Positions 14,903-21,282 of a stretch of 22,881 bases of DNA are shown piece by piece (the stretch's first letter is position 1; every line of letters begins with the position of its first letter). The notes beneath the pieces are model-generated. The model was not told the origin of the DNA. It saw only the letters and a program-made list of their open reading frames with translations, and did not search any database. The position numbers and the translations under genes were made by a program. Source of the stretch: a virus; the IMG/VR virus record IMGVR_UViG_3300035145_004233, positions 1 to 22,881 of that record. One strand, written 5' to 3'.

Positions 14903-14910
14903 TATTTACG
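14903..14910 (+). promoter_or_regulatory. Recurrent intergenic element, variant TATTTACG
   Basis: ATATTTA directly after the terminator and about 96 bases upstream of the scaffold ATG (15006). It would give a transcript with a long structured leader, so a promoter role is plausible here. Confidence 0.4.
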
Positions 14911-14917
14911 ATTGAAT

Positions 14918-14982
14918 GCACCGTCAGTCTATACGGTGCCTATTATTATTAATCACTATTACGCTTCTACAGAATAAGCGTA
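14918..14982 (+). promoter_or_regulatory. Two tandem hairpins in the scaffold/capsid mRNA leader
   Basis: Hairpin 1: GCACCGT (14918-14924) / ACGGTGC (14933-14939), 8-base loop. Hairpin 2: TACGCTT (14960-14966) / AAGCGTA (14976-14982), 9-base loop. Both have perfect 7-bp stems and no T-run, so they are not terminators. They lie in the only leader of about 100 bases in the window that has no terminator of its own, before the two most abundant late proteins. A role in mRNA stability or translation is inference. Confidence 0.55.
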
Positions 14983-15005
14983 CTTTCCCAAAAAATTTAG
15001 GAATA

Positions 15006-16214
15006 ATGGCAAACAGAGATTTGTTAAAGGAAGCTATTGCTGACGCAAAAGCTGTTAAAGAAGTTGCTATTGCTAATGCAAAAGCCGCTTTAGAAGAAGC
15101 CTTTACACCTCATCTTAAAGACATGCTTGCTCAAAAGATTAACGAAATGGAAGAACTTGAGGAAACTGAAGAACTTGCAGAAGTTGATAAGGAGAAAAAG
15201 ATGGAAGAAGAAAAGGAAGTAAAGGAAGGTAAAAAAGAAGACATGGACGAAGCTAAGGACAAAATGGACGAAGCTGAGGACATGGATGAAGAACTCGATT
15301 TAGAAGAAATTCTTGCTGAACTTGAACTTGATGAAGGTGATGACATGGATGAAGCTAAAGACATGGACGAGGCAAAAGATATGGATGAAGCTAAGGACAA
15401 AATGGACGAAGCTGATGACATGGATGAAGCTGAGGACATGGATGAAGGTGACGACATGTATGAAGCTGAAGAGGAAGTTGAAGCTGAAGAAGAAATCGAT
15501 CTCGAGGACATGAGTGAAGAAGATTTAAAAGGCTTTATTGAAGATGTTATTGAAGACATGATTGAAGACGGTGAACTTGTTCCTGGTCCTAACGCAGATG
15601 AATCCGAAGCTGAAGAAGACGAGGGTGCTGAAGCAGAAGGCGAGGTAGGTGATGCCGATGTTGATGTCGATGTTGATCTCCAAGAAGGTGAAGATCCAAT
15701 GGAAGAAGCAATGATGAGTGTCGATGACCTTGTTGCTGCTTTTAAAGCATTAGGTTCAGGGGCTAAAAAAGCCTTTATGAAAGCTTTAATGTTCGCTCCT
15801 CTCCCTAACACAGGTATGGGTTACTACGGAGAAGGAAAAGAAGAAATGGAAGAAGAACTTAAAGAAGCTAAAGAAGTTATTAAAACTTTACGTTCTGATC
15901 TTAACGAAGTTAATCTTCTAAACTCAAAATTACTTTATACTAATAAGATTTTCAAAGCTAAAAACTTAACAGAAAATCAGAAAATTAAAGTTTTAAAGGC
16001 TTTTGATAAAGCCGAAACCGTTAAAGAAGCAAAGGCTATTTTTGAAACTCTTAATGAGAATCTAGTTGCTAAAACTAAGAAATCTAATATTAGAGAATCT
16101 TTAGGTGCTGCTTCTAAGCCTGCCGGCGTTGCTCCAAAGCGTCCTTTAAATGAAGGTATTGTTGAAGAAGATGCTATGGTATCTCGCTTTAAAAAACTCG
16201 CAGGTATTAAATAA
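15006..16214 (+). CDS. Prohead core scaffold protein (T4 gp22-like)
   Basis: The ATG at 15006 gives MANRDLLKEAIADAKAVKEV, the expected scaffold opening; an upstream in-frame ATG at 14916 lies inside the leader hairpins and is rejected. The 402-residue protein is strongly acidic. A low-complexity centre carries tandem DMDEA-type 5-residue repeats, followed by a long Glu/Asp-rich stretch and the helix SVDDLVAAFKALG. The C-terminal helical region (VIKTLRSDLNEVNLLNSKLL and TNKIFKAKNLTENQKIKVLK) resembles gp22 of T4-like phages. LKE-A, LNE-G and similar sites would be cut by the gp21-like protease, destroying the scaffold before packaging. It sits directly upstream of the capsid gene, matching gene order 21-22-23. 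Confidence 0.92.
   Translation: MANRDLLKEAIADAKAVKEVAIANAKAALEEAFTPHLKDMLAQKINEMEELEETEELAEVDKEKKMEEEKEVKEGKKEDMDEAKDKMDEAEDMDEELDLEEILAELELDEGDDMDEAKDMDEAKDMDEAKDKMDEADDMDEAEDMDEGDDMYEAEEEVEAEEEIDLEDMSEEDLKGFIEDVIEDMIEDGELVPGPNADESEAEEDEGAEAEGEVGDADVDVDVDLQEGEDPMEEAMMSVDDLVAAFKALGSGAKKAFMKALMFAPLPNTGMGYYGEGKEEMEEELKEAKEVIKTLRSDLNEVNLLNSKLLYTNKIFKAKNLTENQKIKVLKAFDKAETVKEAKAIFETLNENLVAKTKKSNIRESLGAASKPAGVAPKRPLNEGIVEEDAMVSRFKKLAGIK
15241..15480 (+). repeat. 15-nt (DMDEA) tandem repeats within the scaffold gene
   Basis: Imperfect 15-base units of the type GACATGGATGAAGCT repeat through this part of the scaffold gene. They encode MDEAKD/MDEAED-type pentapeptides, with some units expanded by Lys-Met (DKMDEA). 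Unit-number change between relatives is likely. Confidence 0.85.
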
Positions 16215-16237
16215 TATTAACTTTAAACTAAAACAAA

Positions 16238-17869
16238 ATGTCAAATTTAAATTCTCTTTTAGAGAGCTCTAATCAGTGGAAGTCAGTTCAGTCTGACGCT
16301 GCTAGATTAGCTACAAAGTGGGAAAAGACAGGCTTGTTGGAAGGTTTGGGTGAAATTGAGAAGAACAACATGTCTCTCATTCTCGAAAACCAAGCTAAGC
16401 AACTTGTTGTTGAATCCTCACAAACAGGTGGTGGCACTGCTGGTGCTTCCTTCACAGCCGGAACTGGTGAGCAGTGGGCTGGTATTGCTCTTCCTCTCGT
16501 AAGAAAGGTATTCGGTCAAATTGCAGCGAAAGACTTCGTTAGCGTTCAACCAATGAGCTTACCTTCAGGCCTCGTGTTCTTCCTCGACTTCCAGTATGGT
16601 ACTGATAAGTCAGGTTCTAAGTTTAACGTAGGTGGTGATGTATTCGGTACAGGTTCTATGTACGGTGTTACTGACACTTCTACTGCTCCTACTGATGGTT
16701 TGTACGGTGCTGGTAAGTGGACTTACTCAAGCAATGTAACTTCATCTGCAGGTGCTTCTGCTACATTCGCTTCAGCTTCTTGGGTTGAAGTAGGATACGA
16801 TTCTGATCTTTCAGCTTCTATTGGTGATGCTGGCTTGATTAAGAAAATTACTGTTCCTTTGGCCTCATTCAACGAACCAGATTTAGAAGGTGCTAGAGGT
16901 TACTTTGTTTCTGGTAACACTCTTACTACCAACTATGCTCAGTTTAACAACTATGATGCTACTAACGAAGAGTTTAACTTCTTTGTTAAAGGTACTGATG
17001 GTACTGATCCTGCTGGATTAGATATTACCTACATCCAACAGCCTACTGACAATAAGAGAGGTGACTTCGAAGATGGTAACCAAACTCTTAATAACGATAA
17101 CGCAGTAATCGCTATCCCTGAAATCAACATTAAGATGAAGTCTGAAGCAATCGTTGCTAAGACTAAAAAGCTTAAGGCTGTATGGACTCCTGAATTCGCT
17201 CAAGACTTGAATGCTTACCACAGCTTAGATGCTGAGGCTGAGTTAACAAGCATCATGAGTGAGTACATCGCTCTTGAGATCGATTTGGAAATCCTCGGTA
17301 TGTTGATTGAAAATGCTCTTACTACAGAGTACTGGTCAGCTGTTAACAACGTTGCTTATGATGGTACTGCTGATACTCCTTCAAACAGCAACTTGAATTT
17401 CTACAACACACAAGGCCAATGGTTCCAAACCCTCGGTACTAAGATCAATAAGGTATCTAACAAGATTCACCAGTTGACCTTAAGAGGTGGTGCTAACTTC
17501 ATGGTTTGCTCTCCAACTGTAGGCACAATTCTTGAGTCAATCCCAGGATTTGCTGCTGCTGATGGTGCTGATGCTACTACTATGAACTACGCGTTTGGTA
17601 TCCAAAAAGTTGGTAACTTAAACAGCAAGTACGAGGTTTACAAGAACCCATACATGACTGAGAATACTATCCTTCTCGGCTTCAAAGGTTCACAATTCTT
17701 GGAAACAGGTGCTACATTTGCTCCTTACATTCCATTAATTATGACTCCTCTTGTGTACGATCCAACGACCTTCACACCAAGAAAAGGTCTCTTGACTCGC
17801 TACGCTAAGAAGATGTTAAGACCTGAATACTACGCTAAGATCTACGTTAACGGTTTAAACACCCTCTAA
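16238..17869 (+). CDS. Major capsid protein (T4 gp23-like)
   Basis: A 543-residue protein of the HK97 fold that forms the head shell. The N-terminal propeptide MSNLNSLLESSNQWKSVQSD is followed by NMSLILENQAKQLVVESSQT. Cleavage by the gp21-like protease is expected near residue 65, as in T4. The conserved block WAGIALPLVRKVFGQIAAKD followed by FVSVQPMSLPSGLVFFLDF is the classic start of the mature gp23-type fold. Further markers are KLKAVWTPEFAQDLNAYHSL, GANFMVCSPTVGTILESIPG and the C-terminal LLTRYAKKMLRPEYYAKIYV. The start follows AAAACAAAATG, without a Shine-Dalgarno. Codon use differs from its neighbours, with more AAC, TTC, ATC and CTC/CTT, consistent with very high expression. A UUCG-loop terminator follows. 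Confidence 0.96.
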   Translation: MSNLNSLLESSNQWKSVQSDAARLATKWEKTGLLEGLGEIEKNNMSLILENQAKQLVVESSQTGGGTAGASFTAGTGEQWAGIALPLVRKVFGQIAAKDFVSVQPMSLPSGLVFFLDFQYGTDKSGSKFNVGGDVFGTGSMYGVTDTSTAPTDGLYGAGKWTYSSNVTSSAGASATFASASWVEVGYDSDLSASIGDAGLIKKITVPLASFNEPDLEGARGYFVSGNTLTTNYAQFNNYDATNEEFNFFVKGTDGTDPAGLDITYIQQPTDNKRGDFEDGNQTLNNDNAVIAIPEINIKMKSEAIVAKTKKLKAVWTPEFAQDLNAYHSLDAEAELTSIMSEYIALEIDLEILGMLIENALTTEYWSAVNNVAYDGTADTPSNSNLNFYNTQGQWFQTLGTKINKVSNKIHQLTLRGGANFMVCSPTVGTILESIPGFAAADGADATTMNYAFGIQKVGNLNSKYEVYKNPYMTENTILLGFKGSQFLETGATFAPYIPLIMTPLVYDPTTFTPRKGLLTRYAKKMLRPEYYAKIYVNGLNTL

Positions 17870-17892
17870 TTAGATCTTAATATAGGCTAAAG

Positions 17893-17919
17893 AAAAGCCC
17901 CGCTTCGGCGGGGCTTTTT
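17893..17919 (+). terminator. Strong UUCG-tetraloop terminator after the major capsid gene
   Basis: An 11-bp stem AAAAGCCCCGC (17893-17903) / GCGGGGCTTTT (17908-17918) closed by a TTCG tetraloop, ending in a T-run. It is the most GC-rich hairpin in the window and isolates capsid transcription from the enzyme genes. Confidence 0.95.
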
Positions 17920-17937
17920 ATGTGCTTACTAGTTCCC

Positions 17938-17951
17938 ACTATATTTATAGT
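17938..17951 (+). promoter_or_regulatory. Recurrent TATTTATA element inside a perfect dyad
   Basis: TATTTATA at 17942-17949 is embedded in ACTATA-TT-TATAGT, a perfect inverted repeat. It lies between the capsid terminator and the ATG at 17972, so it is well placed as the promoter or operator of the enzyme/PhoH transcript. Confidence 0.45.
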
Positions 17952-17971
17952 AAATTAATAAAGTATATAGA

Positions 17972-18886
17972 ATGAAAGAAACTCCCTCTCAACTGCCTAT
18001 ACCGGCATTCGTTATGAATTTCCCCTTTACTCTTGACACTGCTAATCCTAATAATATTTGGATGCAAGAATTAGCACCCGAAGAGTTACAAATAAATAAA
18101 GCTGTAGCATATAGACAATTTTTAGATTTATATCAATTTGTAGCAGGAAATGGTTTAGTGTGTAATTTACCTTCTTATGGTAATTATCAAGATTTAGTTT
18201 ATGTAGCTAATTTAGGTATTTACTTACCTCATATTAAGGGATCGAATCATATTGTTCTTTCAAACTTTACTTCTGAACCTAGACAAGGTGAAGAAAAAGT
18301 TGGTCTTCCATTTTTTGAGTTAATGGATTACCAAGTACACATGTGCCCGTTTAAATGGGAAGGAGAAGCAGATCTTAAATATCTTTATGATAATGTTTAT
18401 ATAGGAGGATATGGAATCCGCTCAGACATTCAAGCATATGAGTGGATGGAAGAGGAGTTTGATATGAACATTATTAAAGTTGAAATGGTAGATGATTACC
18501 TTTATCACCTTGATTGTTCTATTTTTCCATTAACTAAAGAAAAAACATTAGTTTGCACGGAAATGTTCACTCCTGAAGAGGTAGCACAAATAGCACAATA
18601 TACTGAAATTATAGACGTTAGCGTTGATGATTGCTTCAACGGATTAACCAATTCAGTACGTTTAGGTAATATGATTCTTTGTGCCTCTAATATTTCTGAA
18701 ATGACTAGAGCAGATGAAAATTATGAAGCCGAAAAAGCTAAAATTAATTCATTAGAAAAAATATGTTTTAACGAAGGACTTGAACCAGTATTCTTCAACC
18801 TTTCAGAATACATGAAATCTGGTGCTATGTTAAGCTGTATGATGATGCACCTTAATTACGTTGACCAAACTAAATCTTTAATCTAA
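17972..18886 (+). CDS. Amidinotransferase / dimethylargininase-like (guanidino-group modifying) enzyme
   Basis: A 304-residue protein of the guanidino-group modifying superfamily (arginine deiminase, DDAH, glycine amidinotransferase). The N-terminal DLVYVANLGIYLPHIKGSNH followed by IVLSNFTSEPRQGEE matches the 'D.VFtANaGl ... f..peRrgE' block. KWEGEADLKYLYDNVYIGGY is the acidic catalytic segment (E132/D134), YHLDCSIFPL (His179) is the catalytic His motif, and NLSEYMKSGAMLSCMMMHL (Cys289) is the nucleophile motif near the C-terminus. All three catalytic elements are present, so activity on arginine or a related guanidino compound is predicted; hydrolase versus transferase cannot be decided. No signal peptide, hence cytoplasmic. 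Its stop overlaps the next start (TAATG), coupling it to a phosphatidylserine decarboxylase-like gene. Confidence 0.83.
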   Translation: MKETPSQLPIPAFVMNFPFTLDTANPNNIWMQELAPEELQINKAVAYRQFLDLYQFVAGNGLVCNLPSYGNYQDLVYVANLGIYLPHIKGSNHIVLSNFTSEPRQGEEKVGLPFFELMDYQVHMCPFKWEGEADLKYLYDNVYIGGYGIRSDIQAYEWMEEEFDMNIIKVEMVDDYLYHLDCSIFPLTKEKTLVCTEMFTPEEVAQIAQYTEIIDVSVDDCFNGLTNSVRLGNMILCASNISEMTRADENYEAEKAKINSLEKICFNEGLEPVFFNLSEYMKSGAMLSCMMMHLNYVDQTKSLI

Positions 18887-19635
18887 TGGCCCAACGTTTA
18901 GAAGATTGGCTTGAAGGAGAGGTTGCCGATCTCTCAGAATTAGAAGTAGGTGAACTTTCTAATACTTTCTTTTTTAGGGACCCTATGCGTCCTAATTATA
19001 TAGACCATAGACATTTCTACTCACCAGCAGATGGTGTAATTTTATATCAAAAATACGTTCAAGATGCTACTGAACCTATAGTAGAAATAAAAGGTATGGA
19101 TTATACCTTACAAGATGTTTTGGGAAATAAGTTTTATAACCAACCATCTCTTGTAATTGGCATATTTATGTCGTTTTACGATGTACATATAAATAGAATA
19201 CCATACACCGGTATACTACAATATAGAGGGTTGGATCCTATTGAATCTACAAATAAGCCTATGCTTGCTGTAGAAAAAGATATTCTTAATGCTGCTATTA
19301 ATCCTAACAACATGGAGTATCTAAAATATAATGAGAGAATGTTAAACAAAATATATTCTCCACAATTAGATTATACTTATTTCTTAGTACAAATAGCAGA
19401 TGAAGATGTTAATGTAATCGCCCCCTTTATTAGCGAACAGAATGCTCCTGTTTCACAAAACGAGCGTTTCTCACTTATAAGATGGGGTTCCCAAGTTGAT
19501 TTAGTTCTTCCTTTAGATGAAAGATACGATTTTGACCTTGTCTTACCTGATGAAATGCACGTTAATGCAGGTTTAGATAAACTAGTTAAAATTAATTTTA
19601 GGAATGACCCATTTCAACAATACCCCCAAAGCTGA
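18886..19635 (+). CDS. psd-like: Phosphatidylserine decarboxylase-like pyruvoyl enzyme
   Basis: A 249-residue protein. The region SNTFFFRDPMRPNYIDHRHF leading into YSPADG (46-51, Asp49) matches the PSD N-terminal and catalytic-Asp motif. IGIFMSFYDVHINRIPYTGI matches 'fLSPfDVHvNRaP..G' with His101. FLVQIADEDVNVIAP and NERFSLIRWGSQVDLVLP match the VQIAG... and GERfG.IRFGSrVD blocks. Ser202 in WGS is the expected self-cleavage site that becomes the pyruvoyl group. The family converts phosphatidylserine to phosphatidylethanolamine at the membrane. Here the N-terminal membrane segment usual in bacterial PSDs is absent, so it may be soluble or act on another serine headgroup. It overlaps PhoH by 32 bases and follows the amidinotransferase-like gene in TAATG overlap. 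Confidence 0.85.
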   Translation: MAQRLEDWLEGEVADLSELEVGELSNTFFFRDPMRPNYIDHRHFYSPADGVILYQKYVQDATEPIVEIKGMDYTLQDVLGNKFYNQPSLVIGIFMSFYDVHINRIPYTGILQYRGLDPIESTNKPMLAVEKDILNAAINPNNMEYLKYNERMLNKIYSPQLDYTYFLVQIADEDVNVIAPFISEQNAPVSQNERFSLIRWGSQVDLVLPLDERYDFDLVLPDEMHVNAGLDKLVKINFRNDPFQQYPQS

Positions 19636-20302
19636 AGAAATTTTCAGAGAAAAAAAAATAGTGAAAAATCCCATTAAGTTTAAAATACAACTTAATGATG
19701 AACAAAAAGAAGCTAAACAGCTAATTTTAGATAACACTATTACATTATTAGCAGGTCAAGCAGGTTCTGGAAAAACACTATTAGCATGTCAAGTAGCTTT
19801 AGATGGGTTGCTAAGAAGAATGTATGATAAAATTATTATCACAAGACCTACTGTATCTAAAGAAGAAATCGGCTTCCTACCAGGCGACTTAAGGGAAAAA
19901 ATGGATCCTTGGGTTCAACCTATTTATCAAAATTTATTTACTCTTTATGATAAAGCTAAAGTTGAAAAACTTATTGCTGATGGTAAAATAGAAATTGTAC
20001 CTGTCTCATTTATGAGGGGTAGAACATTTTTAGATTCATGTATTATTGTAGATGAAGCACAAAACGTAACTCATGATCAAATGGAAATGATCACAACTAG
20101 AATAGGTTTAAGATCAAAAATGATGGTTTGTGGTGATGATTACCAAATTGATTTAAAAAAGAAAGCAGATTCAGGGTTTAAATATTTATATAAGGCGTCC
20201 CGTAAAGTTAAAAATCTTGAAGCAATTACACTTACGTCTAACCATCGTAATGAAATTGTAGAGGATTTAAGAGATTATTACATGGATAACCCGGTTTATT
20301 AA
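19604..20302 (+). CDS. phoH: PhoH-like P-loop ATPase
   Basis: A 232-residue PhoH-family ATPase, common in T4-like and marine phages. Walker A is GQAGSGKT (51-58), Walker B is CIIVDEAQN (146-154), and ITRPTVSKEEIGFLPGDLRE plus VCGDDYQIDL are the family's other signatures. The N-terminal ~30 residues are basic and variable. The start at 19604 lies 32 bases inside the decarboxylase gene and has AGGA three bases upstream; no better in-frame ATG is seen before the core. It is probably involved in RNA or phosphate-stress metabolism in the cytoplasm; its role in phages is not settled. Transcribed with the two enzyme genes. Confidence 0.94.
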   Translation: MTHFNNTPKAEEIFREKKIVKNPIKFKIQLNDEQKEAKQLILDNTITLLAGQAGSGKTLLACQVALDGLLRRMYDKIIITRPTVSKEEIGFLPGDLREKMDPWVQPIYQNLFTLYDKAKVEKLIADGKIEIVPVSFMRGRTFLDSCIIVDEAQNVTHDQMEMITTRIGLRSKMMVCGDDYQIDLKKKADSGFKYLYKASRKVKNLEAITLTSNHRNEIVEDLRDYYMDNPVY

Positions 20303-20310
20303 TATTTATA
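20303..20310 (+). promoter_or_regulatory. Recurrent intergenic element TATTTATA
   Basis: Exact TATTTATA immediately after the phoH stop and 10 bases before the ATG at 20321. A second ATG (20310) overlapping the element is out of frame with the gene. Confidence 0.4.
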
Positions 20311-20320
20311 TGAAAAAGAT

Positions 20321-20719
20321 ATGTCTGCTGGAAGATACTCATTTACAATAGAACAAGGTGCAACTCTAGATTTTGAGTTGGCATATAAGGATTCTGACAA
20401 TGATCCTATTGATTTAACTGGATACCAAGGTAGGATGCAAATTCGACCTTCAGTTGGATCTGATACTGTATATATTACATTATCAAGTAGTTTAGCTGAT
20501 GATGGCACTGGTTTAAATTTTAGTGGATCTGATGGTTTAAACCCACCTACCTCAGGTACTATAGGAATTTTTATATCTGCTAATTCTTCTTCTCAATTAG
20601 ATTTTGGAGAAGCAGTTTATGATTTAGAATTAGCAACTGGTAGTGAATTCCCTGTAGTTACACGTTTATTAGAAGGCCAAATACAATTAAGTAAAAACGT
20701 AACCCTAGGTAGTTTCTAA
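20321..20719 (+). CDS. Small beta-rich virion/fibre-associated protein
   Basis: A 132-residue protein starting MSAGRYSFTIEQGATLDFEL followed by YKDSDNDPIDLTGYQGRMQIR. This N-terminal pattern (fTIEQGaT ... kDsdg.PidLTGy.armqiR) recurs in small proteins encoded beside tail-fibre or decoration genes in many phages. It is predicted all-beta, with an immunoglobulin-like or BppU-N-like sandwich as a possibility. There is no signal peptide or catalytic motif. Its stop overlaps the next start (TAATG), and the following two genes encode collagen-like fibres. It is therefore probably a structural adaptor or head/tail surface protein; that is inference from context. Confidence 0.75.
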   Translation: MSAGRYSFTIEQGATLDFELAYKDSDNDPIDLTGYQGRMQIRPSVGSDTVYITLSSSLADDGTGLNFSGSDGLNPPTSGTIGIFISANSSSQLDFGEAVYDLELATGSEFPVVTRLLEGQIQLSKNVTLGSF

Positions 20720-21282
20720 TGAGCTGTGGATGTGGAAATGCACCTTGTCGTCATATCGTAATAACAAATAATAGCTGTGACGAATCTGTAACTGTAACCC
20801 AACCTTTAATAGGAACGGTTGAAGTTACAGCTGTTGGTCCTCAAGGACCAGCAGGTCCCTCAGGCATTTCTTTCCCATACACAGGCTCAGCTGACATTAC
20901 AGGTTCCCTTACAGTTACAGGCAGCTTTAACCATACAGGAGCTTATTTTGTAGACCATTTAGTGGTAACACATTCAGATGGCAGTACTTACCAGATAGGG
21001 AATACAGAATATATTATATTTAATACATGGCCTATTCAATTATCGGGACAAAACCATGCTGATATTTTCCTCCCCCTTTCTACTGAAAATGAGGGTAGAC
21101 TTCTTAGATTTAAATCTGATGAAACTATAAATTCAAACCACAATATTACATTAAACCCCTACAGTGGGGATAGTGCTACTATAGATGGAGACCCTACTGT
21201 AGATTTTAATAGATCGTATGATGGTATAACTCTTTTATGTCACGACGCTAATTGGTTTATAATCCAAAGAAAATCTAAATAA
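20719..21282 (+). CDS. Short collagen-like fibre protein
   Basis: A 187-residue protein. A Cys-rich start (MSCGCGNAPCRHIVITNNSC) leads to SVTVTQPLIGTVEV, then a short collagen-type tract (GPQGPAGPSG, about residues 39-48). It ends in a beta-rich C-terminal domain (SADITGSLTVTGSFNHTGAY and on) that has the look of a phage fibre or capsid-fibre head. HIVITNNSCDESVTV parallels KVIVTDRVCNKSVTI in the next gene, suggesting a shared attachment module. Its stop overlaps the next ATG by one base. Predicted to be an extracellular virion fibre or decoration protein; trimerisation through the collagen-like tract is expected but not shown. Confidence 0.78.
   Translation: MSCGCGNAPCRHIVITNNSCDESVTVTQPLIGTVEVTAVGPQGPAGPSGISFPYTGSADITGSLTVTGSFNHTGAYFVDHLVVTHSDGSTYQIGNTEYIIFNTWPIQLSGQNHADIFLPLSTENEGRLLRFKSDETINSNHNITLNPYSGDSATIDGDPTVDFNRSYDGITLLCHDANWFIIQRKSK

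Noticed and set aside
14916-15005. ATG at 14916 as the scaffold start
   Set aside because: It would add a hydrophobic 30-residue segment encoded by the two hairpins; MANRDLLKEA at 15006 is the expected scaffold N-terminus.
15131-15811. Long Ser-rich minus-strand reading frame opposite the scaffold gene
   Set aside because: It is the mirror of the acidic DMDEA repeats (GAC/GAA read backwards gives Ser-rich sequence). No independent start context, and the composition is fully explained by the plus-strand gene.
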